In this document: positions 47,158 through 55,786 of the stretch, piece by piece
How positions within the stretch are numbered: the stretch's first letter is position 1
Layout: each line of letters starts with the position of its first letter
From: Nocardioides palaemonis
GTDB lineage: Bacteria; Actinomycetota; Actinomycetes; Propionibacteriales; Nocardioidaceae
NCBI RefSeq assembly: GCF_018275325.1
Contig: NZ_JAGVQR010000001.1
Coordinates: 1,550,001-1,614,000, forward strand
Reading direction: 5' to 3'
DNA length: 64,000 bases
Position numbers and translations under genes: made by a program
The notes under the pieces: generated by a model
The model's database searches: none
What the model saw: the letters and a program-made list of their open reading frames with translations, nothing else
Told to the model about the DNA's origin: nothing

Positions 47158-47592
47158 TCAGGAGGCGAGGAGCTGGGAGAGCAGCTGGTCGACGTCGCAG
47201 TGGGCCGACTCCTGGCCGGGGGCCACGAGGGCGGTCGTGCGCGCCAGGAAGGCGTCGACGTCGACGGCGCGCGCCAGGAGGACCAGGTGCCCGTCGGGCG
47301 AGCTGAGCTCGATCCCGACCATCGGCTGGCCGGTGAAGCTCACGTCGGGGGACACGTGGACGTCGCCGTCGCCGGTCGGCGTGTGCGAGCCGCGCATCAG
47401 CAGGTCGCGGCCGAAGGTCCACACCAGGTCGCCGTCGCTGGTGACGAAGGTCATCGTGACCGCGAAGGGGTCGGCGCTGCTGTAGCCCAGCACGCTGTCG
47501 ATCTCGTGCCGGATGCCGCGCTCGTCCACGCACTCGACCGTGAGGTCGACGGCAACGTCGGTCATCGTGTGGCGGCCACCGGACATGTTCAT
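47158..47592 (-). CDS. SsgA-family cell division/sporulation regulator
   Basis: 144 aa from ATG 47592, which has AGGGAG six nt upstream on the minus strand (ATG 47565 is an alternative). Family blocks seen: VDERGIRHEIDSVLGYSSADPF, WTFGRDLLMRG, TPTGDGDVHVSP, and a VDVDAFLARTTALVAPGQES tail. SsgA-like proteins control septum site choice; SsgB recruits FtsZ in Streptomyces. As a single SsgB-like protein in a probably non-sporulating organism it may help place FtsZ. It is not linked to the division cluster at 0-19 kb. Confidence 0.88.
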   Translation of the reverse strand: MNMSGGRHTMTDVAVDLTVECVDERGIRHEIDSVLGYSSADPFAVTMTFVTSDGDLVWTFGRDLLMRGSHTPTGDGDVHVSPDVSFTGQPMVGIELSSPDGHLVLLARAVDVDAFLARTTALVAPGQESAHCDVDQLLSQLLAS

Positions 47593-47735
47593 CAAGTCTC
47601 CCTGGAGATTCCTTGCTGGTGTGATCATGAGACGGCATGACGGGGTCTTGATGATGCGAAACGGCAAAAAATGATCCGCTGCGGTCCAGACCGGACTACG
47701 TGCGTCGCTCGGTGACCGGCTTGGGAGCCCCCGGC

Positions 47736-47741
47736 TAGGGT
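47736..47741 (+). promoter_or_regulatory. -10 box of the PGPGW gene
   Basis: TAGGGT ends 7 nt before ATG 47749; another leaderless candidate. Confidence 0.45.
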
Positions 47742-47748
47742 TCGTGGC

Positions 47749-48258
47749 ATGACGGGCACGGCCAAGCGCATCGCGCTGGAGACGCTGGGATGGGTCCTCC
47801 TGCTGCTCGGTGTCGCGGCGATCTTCCTCCCCGGCCCCGGCCTCCTCGGGATCTTCGCCGGGCTCGCCCTGCTCTCCCAGCAGTACGAGTGGGCCGAGCG
47901 CCGCGTCGAGCCGGCGCGCATCCGCGCGCTCCAGGGTGCGGCCGAGGGCGTCGAGACCTGGCCGCGGATCGTCGCGTCGGTGCTCGGTGCGGTCGTGCTC
48001 GCGGCCTGCGGCGTGCTCTGGATCATGGACCCGGCCGCGCCCGGCTGGTGGCCCCTGTCGGAGACGTGGTGGCTGCCCGGCGGGCTCTGGACCGGCGTGA
48101 CCCAGGTCGGCTCGGCGTTCATCGCCGTGGGCCTGATCGTCTACAGCTACCGCCGCTTCCACGGCAAGCCCGAGGCGGTCGAGCAGCTCAAGCGCGACCG
48201 CGAGGCGCTCGACGCCGAGAAGGCGGACCGGAAGCAGACGCAGGGCGCCTCGCACTGA
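47749..48258 (+). CDS. PGPGW-type transmembrane protein (TIGR02611-like)
   Basis: 169 aa. Helix 1 (about 10-40) contains FLPGPGLLGIFAGLALLSQQYEWAERR, the PGPGW-family signature. A second helix lies near 78-95 and a third near 118-140, followed by a charged, probably cytoplasmic tail (about 145-169). The function is unknown. It lies just upstream of the tRNA-Val gene. Confidence 0.85.
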   Translation: MTGTAKRIALETLGWVLLLLGVAAIFLPGPGLLGIFAGLALLSQQYEWAERRVEPARIRALQGAAEGVETWPRIVASVLGAVVLAACGVLWIMDPAAPGWWPLSETWWLPGGLWTGVTQVGSAFIAVGLIVYSYRRFHGKPEAVEQLKRDREALDAEKADRKQTQGASH

Positions 48259-48329
48259 CGGTGCACCGACCCGGTCGCGGACCCGATTGTCGGTTCGTGG
48301 GACGGGTGGGATAACGTTCTGCCGAGCTC

Positions 48330-48401
48330 GGGCGATTGGCGCAGTGGTAGCGCGCTTCGTTCACACCGAAGAGGTCACTGGTTCGAACCCAGTATCGCCC
48401 A
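48330..48401 (+). tRNA. tRNA-Val (CAC)
   Basis: 72 nt cloverleaf: 7-bp acceptor stem GGGCGAT/ATCGCCC, D arm around GGCGCAGTGGTAGCGC, anticodon stem CTTCG/CGAAG with loop TTCACAC (anticodon CAC, decoding GTG), T arm with GGTTCGAACCC. Discriminator A48401 is followed by CC and then G, so the full CCA is not encoded. A strong hairpin follows. Confidence 0.96.
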
Positions 48402-48413
48402 CCGAGACCAGCA

Positions 48414-48450
48414 CCGCCCCTGACCTGCGAGGACCGCAGGTCAGGGGCGG
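48414..48450 (+). terminator. Terminator hairpin after tRNA-Val
   Basis: Sixteen-base arms CCGCCCCTGACCTGCG (48414-48429) and the exact complement (48435-48450) enclose a 5-nt loop, followed by TTCG. It should end tRNA transcription. Confidence 0.8.
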
Positions 48451-48536
48451 TTCGCATGTCGGCGGCTCGGCACGCATCGTGGATGTCCGAGCGTCGGCCG
48501 ACGTCGGGGTGGCCCCGCGCCGGACGCTGCGTGGTG

Positions 48537-48583
48537 TTGCGTGGTCTGATCGACCGATCTACGTTATTCCAAAGAACTTTGGA
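48537..48583 (+). promoter_or_regulatory. Promoter and operator of the ArsR-rhodanese gene
   Basis: TTGCGT (48537-48542) and TACGTT (48560-48565) are 17 bp apart. TCCAAAG-AA-CTTTGGA (48568-48583) is a perfect 7-bp inverted repeat at the expected transcription start, and its right arm runs into the GGAGGA ribosome site. It is a plausible ArsR-type operator for autoregulation. Confidence 0.65.
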
Positions 48584-48589
48584 GGAACG

Positions 48590-49264
48590 ATGAGCGCGGA
48601 TGACCGTAGGACGCGGGTGTTCGAGGAGCTTGCGGTCGTGGGCAAGGCCTTCGGCAGTGCCAAGCGGCTCGAGCTCGTCGAGCTGCTGGCCCAGGGGGAG
48701 CGGACGGTGGAGGCGCTGGCCCGCGCGGCGGACATGGGCGTCAGCACCGCCTCGGCCCACCTGCAGGTGCTCAAGCTCGCCAACCTCGTGCAGACGCGTC
48801 GGGAGGGGACGAAGGTCCACTACCGCCTCGCCGGGGACGATGTCGCCCACCTCTACGCCGCGATGCGCACCGTGGCCCGGGAGCGATCCGCGGACGTGAG
48901 TCATGCCCTCGACGCGTACCTGAACCTTCCGGGCACGGAGGAGGTCGGCGTCGTCACCCGGTCCGAGCTCGAGCCGCTGCTCGCCTCGGGCGAGATCACG
49001 CTCCTCGACGTCCGCCCGCCGGAAGAGTTCAGTGCCGGCCACATCCCAGGTGCACGCAGCGCACCGCTGGGGGCGCTCGCCGGCGACGCCGACGCGCTGC
49101 GGGCCGCGCGGCCGATCGTGGCGTACTGCCGTGGAAGCTTCTGCGTGATGGCGCACGACGCCGTGCGTCTGCTGGGCGCCGCCGGGATCGAGGCGCGCCG
49201 ACTCGAGGACGGCATGCTGGAGTGGCGGACCGCTGGCCTCCCCGTCGCGGTCGGTGCGTCGTGA
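48590..49264 (+). CDS. ArsR-type repressor fused to a rhodanese domain
   Basis: 224 aa, GGAGGA at 48581-48586. Residues 10-100 are an ArsR winged helix (KRLELVELLAQGERTVEALARAADMGVS as two helices, then STASAHLQVLKLANLV as recognition helix). Residues about 125-222 are a rhodanese with C180-RGSF-C185 in the active loop. The HTH part contains no cysteine, so any thiol sensing must use C180/C185. It probably senses sulfane sulfur and represses the thiol-redox genes that follow. The stop overlaps the next start. Confidence 0.9.
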   Translation: MSADDRRTRVFEELAVVGKAFGSAKRLELVELLAQGERTVEALARAADMGVSTASAHLQVLKLANLVQTRREGTKVHYRLAGDDVAHLYAAMRTVARERSADVSHALDAYLNLPGTEEVGVVTRSELEPLLASGEITLLDVRPPEEFSAGHIPGARSAPLGALAGDADALRAARPIVAYCRGSFCVMAHDAVRLLGAAGIEARRLEDGMLEWRTAGLPVAVGAS

Positions 49265-49737
49265 GTGCGGCGACGGTCTTGCTGGCCTGGCCGGTGCGGC
49301 GCTGGCTGGTCGCGCTGGCTGCCACCGTGGCGTTCGTGCTGATCGTGGCTGTGCCGACCGACCTGATCGACACGCCGGTCTTCGGGCGGGAGATACCGCC
49401 GACCTGGTGGGCGTGGCCGTCGCTCCTGGTGTCCTCGGCCCTGGGCGGCATGCTCACTGCCACCTACGTCCGGGCGCCGTCGCAGCCCGATCGCTCGTCG
49501 AGTAGACGCGGTGGCTGGATCGGCGGCCTGCTGACCTACTTCGCGGTCGGATGCCCGGTGTGCAACAAGCTCGTGCTCGTCGCCCTCGGAAGCGCAGGAG
49601 CCATCACCTGGTTCGAGCCGGTGCAACCCGTCCTGCAGGGCGTCGCCGTCCTGATCCTGCTCTGGGCGCTGCGCAGCCGGCTGCTCGGAGAGCTGTCCTG
49701 CCCTACCCCCGTGTCTGGAGATGTCGCCCGTGCCTGA
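49261..49737 (+). CDS. Membrane protein with CPVC motif
   Basis: 158 aa from GTG 49261 (GTGA overlap). Predicted helices lie near residues 13-32, 48-66, 86-104 and 113-135. The third contains VGCPVCNKLVLVALGSAG, a CxxC pair at the membrane face. I do not recognise a named family. The next genes encode a DsbA-like thioredoxin and a CcdA-like electron carrier, so it may be part of a membrane thiol relay or transport a sulfur or metal species. Confidence 0.75.
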   Translation: MSAATVLLAWPVRRWLVALAATVAFVLIVAVPTDLIDTPVFGREIPPTWWAWPSLLVSSALGGMLTATYVRAPSQPDRSSSRRGGWIGGLLTYFAVGCPVCNKLVLVALGSAGAITWFEPVQPVLQGVAVLILLWALRSRLLGELSCPTPVSGDVARA

Positions 49738-50449
49738 GGTCCGCAAGAGTCCCGTCCTTCCGCTCGTCGTGGCGGCGTTGGCGGCGATCGCGCTGCTGGT
49801 CGTGGTCGTGCGGGGGAGCGGCAGTGAGGGGGACGACGCGGCTGCTGTCCTGAACGCGCCGGCGACCGAGTCCGCGGCCCCCGACGAGGCCGCCGAGCAG
49901 CTGGCACGACGCAATCCCGACGACCCGATGGCTCTCGGCGACGTCGACGCGCCCGTCGTGATGGTCGCCTACTCGGAGTTCCAGTGCCCGTTCTGCGGCA
50001 AGTTCGCCCGCGACACCGAGCCCCGACTGGTGGAGAAGTACGTCGACAGTGGCGTCCTGCGCATCGAGTGGCGCGACTTCCCCTACCTCGGCACGGAGTC
50101 GTGGGTGGCCGCGCGCGGTGGTCGCGCCGCGGCCGCCCAGGACCGCTTCTGGGAGTTCGAGGAGGCCATGTACGCCGATCAGCTCCCCCCCAACAGCGGT
50201 GATCTCGACGCGGACTACCTCACCTCGATCGCCGAGGACATCGGCCTCGACGTGGCGGAGTTCCGTGAACATCTCGCCGACGTCTCCGCCGGTGAGGCGC
50301 TGGTGAAGGAGGACTTCGCCGAGGGTCAGGCGATCGGAGTGACCGGCACCCCGGCCTTCGTGATCAACGGAGTGCCCGTGATCGGCGCACAGCCGATCGA
50401 GGTCTTCGAGCAGACGATCGAGCAGGCCGCCGAGGACGCCGGGTCGTGA
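49721..50449 (+). CDS. DsbA-like secreted/membrane-anchored thioredoxin
   Basis: 242 aa. One N-terminal membrane segment (about 12-30) is followed by a Thioredoxin_4/DsbA domain: VMVAYSEFQCPFCGKFARD with CPFC active site, VKEDFAEGQAIGVTGTPAFVINGVPV with the cis-Pro loop. It is predicted to act outside the membrane as a thiol oxidase or isomerase. It overlaps the upstream gene by 17 nt and the CcdA gene by 4 nt. GTG 49730 is an alternative start. Confidence 0.9.
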   Translation: MSPVPEVRKSPVLPLVVAALAAIALLVVVVRGSGSEGDDAAAVLNAPATESAAPDEAAEQLARRNPDDPMALGDVDAPVVMVAYSEFQCPFCGKFARDTEPRLVEKYVDSGVLRIEWRDFPYLGTESWVAARGGRAAAAQDRFWEFEEAMYADQLPPNSGDLDADYLTSIAEDIGLDVAEFREHLADVSAGEALVKEDFAEGQAIGVTGTPAFVINGVPVIGAQPIEVFEQTIEQAAEDAGS

Positions 50450-51318
50450 GCGGGGTCGGCGTGCTGGCGGCGTTCGCCGCCGGGATCCTGGCGCTGCTCT
50501 CCCCGTGCAGTGCGCTGCTGCTGCCGTCGTTCTTCGCCTATGCCTTCGCCAGCCCTCGAGCGCTGATCGCCCGCACGTCGGTGTTCTACCTCGGGCTGCT
50601 GCTCACACTGGTACCGCTGGGCACAGGGGCGGGCGCGGCCTCGTCCCTCTTCTACGGCCACCGAGCGCTGCTGGTCGCGATCGCAGGCTGGACGATCATC
50701 GGGCTCGGAGTGGTGCAGCTGCTGGGCCGAGGCTTCGCGGTGCCCGGCGCCCCGCGGCTGCAGGCGTGGGTGGCCTCGCGCGGGGGGGACGGGTGGCTCT
50801 CGACGCTGCTGCTCGGTGCGGTGTACGGCCTCGCCGGATTCTGCTCCGGGCCGGTGCTCGGCGCCATCCTGACCGTGGCCGCGACGCAAGAGAGCCCGTG
50901 GCACGGAGGGGCGCTGCTGGCCGTCTATGCCCTCGGCATGGCAGCGCCGCTCCTCGCCCTCGCCTTCTTCTGGGACAGGTTCGAGCTCGGTGGGCGGCGC
51001 TGGCTGCGCGGCCGGACGCTGTCCCTGGGGCGCCTGCGGGTGCACACCACCTCGCTGGTCGCAGGGTGCCTCTTCATCGCGGTGGGTGCGGTGTTCCTGC
51101 GCTACGACGGCACCGCGGGCCTCACCGGCTCACTCGGGTGGGGGGACCTGACGGACGTGGAGTACGACGCCCAGCGCGCCGTGACCGAGTGGGCAGCGCA
51201 CGTGCCGGCCTGGGTGATCCCGCTGGCAGTGACGCTCGTTGCCCTCCTCGTCGCCTGGCGCCGGCGGGGGAGCACCACCGACCCGGCGGCCGAGGGCGAA
51301 CAAGTCGACGCGCACTGA
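50446..51318 (+). CDS. CcdA/DsbD-type membrane electron-transfer protein
   Basis: 290 aa with about six to seven membrane helices. ALLSPCSALLLPSFFAYAF and GLAGFCSGPVLGAIL are the two cysteine-proline/glycine motifs expected of CcdA-family carriers, which move reducing power from thioredoxin across the membrane. GTG 50446 overlaps the DsbA-like gene. It probably reduces the CPFC protein encoded upstream. Confidence 0.88.
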   Translation: MSGVGVLAAFAAGILALLSPCSALLLPSFFAYAFASPRALIARTSVFYLGLLLTLVPLGTGAGAASSLFYGHRALLVAIAGWTIIGLGVVQLLGRGFAVPGAPRLQAWVASRGGDGWLSTLLLGAVYGLAGFCSGPVLGAILTVAATQESPWHGGALLAVYALGMAAPLLALAFFWDRFELGGRRWLRGRTLSLGRLRVHTTSLVAGCLFIAVGAVFLRYDGTAGLTGSLGWGDLTDVEYDAQRAVTEWAAHVPAWVIPLAVTLVALLVAWRRRGSTTDPAAEGEQVDAH

Positions 51319-51383
51319 CACTCCTCGGATCCACCGGCGGGCCGGTCGCCGCCCGCGGACGGCACCACGGCGGGGGTCCCGAC

Positions 51384-51411
51384 TTGAATACCGCGTAAAA
51401 GTACGTACATT
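51384..51411 (+). promoter_or_regulatory. Promoter with GTACGTAC operator for the rhodanese-DUF2892 gene
   Basis: TTGAAT (51384-51389) and TACATT (51406-51411) are 16 bp apart; palindrome GTACGTAC (51401-51408) overlaps the -10. The same 11 bases, GTACGTACATT, recur at the gntR promoter at 56679-56690. The remaining leader (51412-51590) is about 180 nt and shows no gene. Confidence 0.65.
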
Positions 51412-51590
51412 AGGTGGGGAGCGCCGAGCTCGCCCACGAGGGTGGCTCGCTCGCGTCGTGCGACCTCGCCCACCGGCTCCCGAGTCAGCCTGGGTGCGAG
51501 CTGCAGTCGTGCGCCGAACCCCATCACGCAGGCGTCGGTCTCGCTGACCGCTCGCTCACCGTGCCCTGTACCACGAAAGGTCCCCCCTCG

Positions 51591-52166
51591 ATGACCCCCA
51601 CGTCCGCTCGCCCCGTCTCCGTCTCCGAGGCGCAGGCCCTCATGCTCGAGAGCAACACCCTGGTGCTCGACGTCCGGAGCCCGGGCGAGTTCGAGACCGC
51701 CCACATCGACGGCGCGGTCAACATCCCGGTCGACCGGCTCGATCCGCACCTGCGCGAGATCGTCCACAACGCAGGAGGGTCGTTGGTCCTGGTGTGTCAG
51801 AGCGGCGGCCGGGCGGAGCAGGCTGCGGGCAAGCTGAGCAGCCACGGCAAGGAGGACGTCGTGCTCCTCGACGGCGGCATGAACGCCTGGCAGCAGGCGG
51901 GAGCCCCGGTCCGTCGTGGTGACACGCAGCGCTGGGCGCTCGAGCGCCAGGTCCGGTTGGTGGCGGGCACGATCGTCCTCGCCTCGGTCGCGATGAGCGC
52001 GTGGTTCCCGCGCACCAAGTGGATCGGAGCCGGGGTCGGCGGCGGTCTGGTGTTCGCCGCAGCCAGCAACTCCTGTGTGATGGGCACCGTGCTGGGCAAG
52101 CTGCCCTACAACCAGGGGCCGGCGTGCGACATCGACGAGGCTCTCACCCGCCTCAGCGTGCGATGA
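51591..52166 (+). CDS. Rhodanese-DUF2892 membrane protein (YgaP-like)
   Basis: 191 aa from ATG 51591. Residues about 8-105 are a rhodanese domain with VLDVRSPGEFETAHIDGAVNIP and active loop CQSGGRA. Residues about 120-180 hold the DUF2892 pair of helices, as in E. coli YgaP. YgaP-like proteins move sulfane sulfur at the membrane. No strong Shine-Dalgarno site is visible apart from GAAAGG 12 nt upstream. It is convergent with the ctaD operon. Confidence 0.9.
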   Translation: MTPTSARPVSVSEAQALMLESNTLVLDVRSPGEFETAHIDGAVNIPVDRLDPHLREIVHNAGGSLVLVCQSGGRAEQAAGKLSSHGKEDVVLLDGGMNAWQQAGAPVRRGDTQRWALERQVRLVAGTIVLASVAMSAWFPRTKWIGAGVGGGLVFAAASNSCVMGTVLGKLPYNQGPACDIDEALTRLSVR

Positions 52167-52210
52167 ACGGGTGAGTCGGCCCGGTGTGACAGCGAGCCGA
52201 CGATCGGTCG

Positions 52211-52390
52211 TCAGTGCCTCCCGACGACGCTGAGCATCAGCACCGCGGCGAAGACGAGCGCCACCAGGGGGACGACGTACACGGCCCGGGGGACGTGAGG
52301 GACGATGCGTATCTCTCGCAGCGGCCGTGCGGGTCGTCCCAGCCTGCTGAGCCTTCGTCTGGCCAGCACCTCGGAGGGGGCGGGCTTCAC
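52211..52390 (-). CDS. 59-aa membrane protein coupled to ctaD
   Basis: The GTG at 52390-52388 overlaps the ctaD TGA as GTGA; 59 codons follow to TGA 52213-52211. Residues 1-35 are strongly basic ([13 protein letters not shown] at the start), and residues about 36-55 form one hydrophobic helix ([19 protein letters not shown]). The positive-inside rule puts the N-terminus in the cytoplasm. Translational coupling and topology suggest a small accessory subunit or assembly factor of the adjacent oxidase. No family is recognised. Confidence 0.7.
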   Translation of the reverse strand: MKPAPSEVLARRRLSRLGRPARPLREIRIVPHVPRAVYVVPLVALVFAAVLMLSVVGRH

Positions 52391-54147
52391 CTGTCAGGTC
52401 CGTCCGTGCCGTCTCCCTCGACGCGCTCGCGGAGCATCTCCTCACGACCGTGCACGTCGGGCGCGTCGGCGACGTCGCCGTTGCGCTCGGCCTCGTGCTG
52501 CTCGAGCTCGACGAGCGCGACCTCGGGGTGGTGCAGGTCGAAGGCCGGCGACTCCGAGCGGATGCGAGGCAGGGTGTGGAAGTTGTGGCGCGGCGGCGGG
52601 CAGCTGGTCGCCCACTCCAGCGAGCGGCCCCAGCCCCACGGGTCGTCCACCTCGACCTTGGGGCCCTTGGCGGAGACGTAGACGTTGTAGAGGAACGGCA
52701 GCATCGAGGCGCCGAGCAGGAACGACCCGACCGTGGAGATCTGGTTGAGCGTGGTGAACCCGTCACCGGGCAGGTAGTCGGCGTAGCGACGGGGCATGCC
52801 CTCGACACCGAGCCAGTGCTGCACGAGGAACGTGGTGTGGAAGCCGATGAACAGGATCCAGAAGTGGACCTTGCCGAGACGCTCGTCGAGCATCTTGCCG
52901 GTCATCTTCGGCCACCAGAAGTAGAACCCGGCGAACATCGCGAACACGACCGTGCCGAAGACGGTGTAGTGGAAGTGGGCCACCACGAAGTAGGAGTCGG
53001 ACACGTGGAAGTCCAGCGGCGGGCTGGCCAGGATGACACCGGTCAGGCCGCCGAAGAGGAACGTCGTGAGGAAGCCGATCGACCACAGCATCGGGGTGTC
53101 GAAGGACAGCGAGCCGCCCCACATCGTCCCGATCCAGTTGAAGAACTTCACCCCGGTCGGCACCGCGATCAGGAACGTCATGCCGGAGAAGAACGGCAGG
53201 TCGACCGCACCGGTGACGAACATGTGGTGCGCCCACACCGCCACCGACAGCATCGCGATGCCCAGCGTCGCGGCCACCAGGCCGACGTAGCCGAAGATCG
53301 GCTTGCGGCTGAAGACCGGGAGGATCTCGGAGACGATGCCGAAGAACGGCAGCGCGATGATGTAGACCTCCGGGTGGCCGAAGAACCAGAACAGGTGCTG
53401 CCACAGGATCGGCCCGCCGTGCGACGGGTCGAACACGTGCGCCCCGAGGATCCGGTCAGCCTCCAGCGAGAGCAGGGCGCCCGCGAGGATCGGGAACACC
53501 ATGATCACCAGCAAGCTCGTGATGAGGGTGTTCCACACGAAGATCGGCATCCGGAACATCGTCATGCCCGGCGCCCGCATGCAGATGATGGTGGTGATGA
53601 AGTTGACGCCACCCAGGATCGAGCCCAGACCGGCCATCCACAGGCCCATGATCCACAGGTCACCGCCCACACCCGGGCTGCGGACGGCGTCGGAGAGCGG
53701 CGTGTAGGCGAACCAGCCGAAGTCGGCCGCGCCCTGCGGGGTCAGGAAGCCAGACCCGGCGATCAGGCCACCGAACAGGAACAGCCAGTAGCTGAACATG
53801 TTCAGGCGCGGGAACGCCACGTCGGGCGCACCGATCTGCAGCGGCAAGATCACGTTGCTGAAGCCGAAGAACAGCGGCGTCGCGAACAGCAGCAGCATGA
53901 TCGTGCCGTGCATCGTGAACAGCTGGTTGTAGAGCTGGTCGTTGACGACCTGCATGCCCGGGTAGGCCAGCTCGGCACGGATCAGCATGGCCATCAACCC
54001 GGCGGCCAGGAACCAGCCGAACGAGGTGACCAGGTACATCTTGCCGATCAGCTTGTGGTCGGTGGTGGTGAGAAGACGCACCACCTGCTGGCCGAGGGCG
54101 TGCGGCCCGGCCTGCGCAGCGGTGGGCCTGACGTTCGTGGCAGTCAT
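52387..54147 (-). CDS. ctaD: Cytochrome c oxidase subunit I (aa3-type)
   Basis: 586 aa with about 12 helices. Heme and copper ligands are intact: FTMHGTIML (heme a His), [11 protein letters not shown] (CuB His and cross-linked Tyr), HHMF, and [10 protein letters not shown] (heme a3/a His). The Glu of the K/D channel region and the usual [18 protein letters not shown] are seen. No ctaC, ctaE or ctaF is nearby, so it is a lone subunit I inside a sulfur gene island. It may be an alternative subunit used under sulfide stress, or simply the main copy. Confidence 0.95.
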   Translation of the reverse strand: MTATNVRPTAAQAGPHALGQQVVRLLTTTDHKLIGKMYLVTSFGWFLAAGLMAMLIRAELAYPGMQVVNDQLYNQLFTMHGTIMLLLFATPLFFGFSNVILPLQIGAPDVAFPRLNMFSYWLFLFGGLIAGSGFLTPQGAADFGWFAYTPLSDAVRSPGVGGDLWIMGLWMAGLGSILGGVNFITTIICMRAPGMTMFRMPIFVWNTLITSLLVIMVFPILAGALLSLEADRILGAHVFDPSHGGPILWQHLFWFFGHPEVYIIALPFFGIVSEILPVFSRKPIFGYVGLVAATLGIAMLSVAVWAHHMFVTGAVDLPFFSGMTFLIAVPTGVKFFNWIGTMWGGSLSFDTPMLWSIGFLTTFLFGGLTGVILASPPLDFHVSDSYFVVAHFHYTVFGTVVFAMFAGFYFWWPKMTGKMLDERLGKVHFWILFIGFHTTFLVQHWLGVEGMPRRYADYLPGDGFTTLNQISTVGSFLLGASMLPFLYNVYVSAKGPKVEVDDPWGWGRSLEWATSCPPPRHNFHTLPRIRSESPAFDLHHPEVALVELEQHEAERNGDVADAPDVHGREEMLRERVEGDGTDGPDR

Positions 54148-54209
54148 GGCAAACCTCGTTGGATGTGGCGTCAGCGGATCTGGAGAGAAGGAGGCTGAGC
54201 TGGGCGGGA

Positions 54210-55445
54210 CTAGCGACCCCCGTCGACCTCGGCCGGAGTCTCAGGGACCGTCGGAAGCCCAGCCTGCGCGAGCGCGTCGTAGCCGCCTCCGTTGCGCAGG
54301 TGGTCGAAGCCCAGCTTCGTCATGTGCTCGATGGCTGCTGCTGCACGGCGTCCGGAGGCGCAGTACACGACGTAGGTCGCTGTCGGGTCGAGGTTGCTGA
54401 GCTGCGCGTCGAAGTCCGCTGCGGCGATGTCGAGGTTGCGTGCCCCGTCGAGGTGTCCGGCGTCGTACTCGGCGGGAGTGCGAACGTCCAGGGTGACCGC
54501 GCCCTCGACGATCGCGCGCCGGACGGCCGCAGGGCTGGCGACAGCGGTGCTCGAGGTCGGGCTGGTGGCCGTGGAGCTGTCACCGAGGAGACCCTCGAGG
54601 CTCTGCCACGCCGTGTAGCCCGCGACCAGGACGAGCAACGCGGCAAAGCCGATCTTGAGCCGCCGCGCCGGGAGGCGATCGGCCATCGTCTTGCCGACCA
54701 GCGTCGCGACCATGGCGGCGACGGTGAACGGAATGATGACGTCCCAGTCGAAGCGCGCGGTGCCGCCAGCGCGGGCCACCAGCGAGGTCGCGGAGTTGAG
54801 AGCGACGATCATCAGGGATGTGCCGACGGCCTGCTGCATCGGCAGGCGCAGCACGAGCACGAGGGCAGGCACGACGACGAACCCGCCGCCGACCCCGAAG
54901 AATCCCGTGAGCAGACCGACGGTGAGGGCCACCGCGACGACCGCGGTGGGGGAGTAGCGAGCCGGGGCGACAGGCTCGGCGGTCCGCTCGAGCACCCTCA
55001 GCCGTCCGGTTCCCCCGGACGGGTCCTTGACGACGGCCGCCGGGCGCGGGCCCTCGGGCCTGTCGGAGCCCGGGGTGGTCCTGGTGCCGCGTTGGTCACC
55101 GATCATGGCGGCTGCTGCGACGAGCATCAGGACCGAGAAACCGAGGAGCAGCAGGTGCTGGTCCACGCGGTGGTTGAGATAGCTGCCGAGCCAGGTGGCT
55201 GGCAACCCGACGATGCCGAAGGTGAGGCCCATGGCCCACCGCACCCGGTTGCTGGATAGGTACGACGCCATGCCGACGGCGGCGGTGAGACCGACGATCA
55301 CGAGACTACTGGTGGTGGCGTCCTGCGCCGGTTGGCCGATGAGGTAGACGAGCGCTGGGACGGTGAGGATGGCGCCGCCGCCGCCGAGGCCCCCCAGGAC
55401 CGCCCCGATCAGCAGTCCCAGCGCGATGGTCAGGGCCAGCGTCAT
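54210..55445 (-). CDS. TauE/SafE sulfite exporter fused to a rhodanese
   Basis: 411 aa. Residues 1-290 form a TSUP/TauE-SafE permease with two repeats, [22 protein letters not shown] and [22 protein letters not shown], joined by a charged cytoplasmic loop (about 115-160). Residues about 305-405 are a rhodanese with [20 protein letters not shown] and active loop CASGRRA. The fusion suggests export of sulfite or another oxidised sulfur product made by the neighbouring enzymes. ATG 55445 overlaps the preceding stop; 62 nt separate it from ctaD. Confidence 0.92.
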   Translation of the reverse strand: MTLALTIALGLLIGAVLGGLGGGGAILTVPALVYLIGQPAQDATTSSLVIVGLTAAVGMASYLSSNRVRWAMGLTFGIVGLPATWLGSYLNHRVDQHLLLLGFSVLMLVAAAAMIGDQRGTRTTPGSDRPEGPRPAAVVKDPSGGTGRLRVLERTAEPVAPARYSPTAVVAVALTVGLLTGFFGVGGGFVVVPALVLVLRLPMQQAVGTSLMIVALNSATSLVARAGGTARFDWDVIIPFTVAAMVATLVGKTMADRLPARRLKIGFAALLVLVAGYTAWQSLEGLLGDSSTATSPTSSTAVASPAAVRRAIVEGAVTLDVRTPAEYDAGHLDGARNLDIAAADFDAQLSNLDPTATYVVYCASGRRAAAAIEHMTKLGFDHLRNGGGYDALAQAGLPTVPETPAEVDGGR

Positions 55446-55786
55446 GCCACGGTCCCGGGACGGCCGTCATCGGTCACGAGCGGGAGGCCTCGCTCGGCCC
55501 ATGCGGTCATCCCACCCGCGAGGTTGACGACGTCGTGACCCGCGGCGGAGAGGATCACCGCTGCCTTCGACGACCTGTTGCCCGATCGGCAGACGGCGAC
55601 GATGGTCGTGTCCGGCAGTGCTGCCGGGTCGAGCGCCCCGAGTGGCATGTGCACGGCTTCCCCGGCATGGCCGGCAGTCCATTCGTCCAGCTCGCGCACG
55701 TCAAGGAGCAGGGCGCCGTCTGCGACCAGGGCCGCTGCCTGTGGCGGGTCGATGTCGTGCACCGGGGCGCCGTCGCGGGCAGTCAT
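55442..55786 (-). CDS. Single-domain rhodanese
   Basis: 114 aa from ATG 55786, with GGAGG upstream on the minus strand. LLLDVRELDEWTAGHAGEAVHMPLG and the active loop CRSGNRS are typical of GlpE/PspE-like sulfurtransferases. ATGA overlaps join it to gntR upstream and to the TauE-rhodanese gene downstream, so the three are one operon. Confidence 0.92.
   Translation of the reverse strand: MTARDGAPVHDIDPPQAAALVADGALLLDVRELDEWTAGHAGEAVHMPLGALDPAALPDTTIVAVCRSGNRSSKAAVILSAAGHDVVNLAGGMTAWAERGLPLVTDDGRPGTVA

Noticed and set aside
52175-52201. Terminator between the rhodanese-DUF2892 gene and the minus-strand ctaD operon
   Set aside because: Only a 6-bp stem with a 15-nt loop can be drawn, too weak to call.
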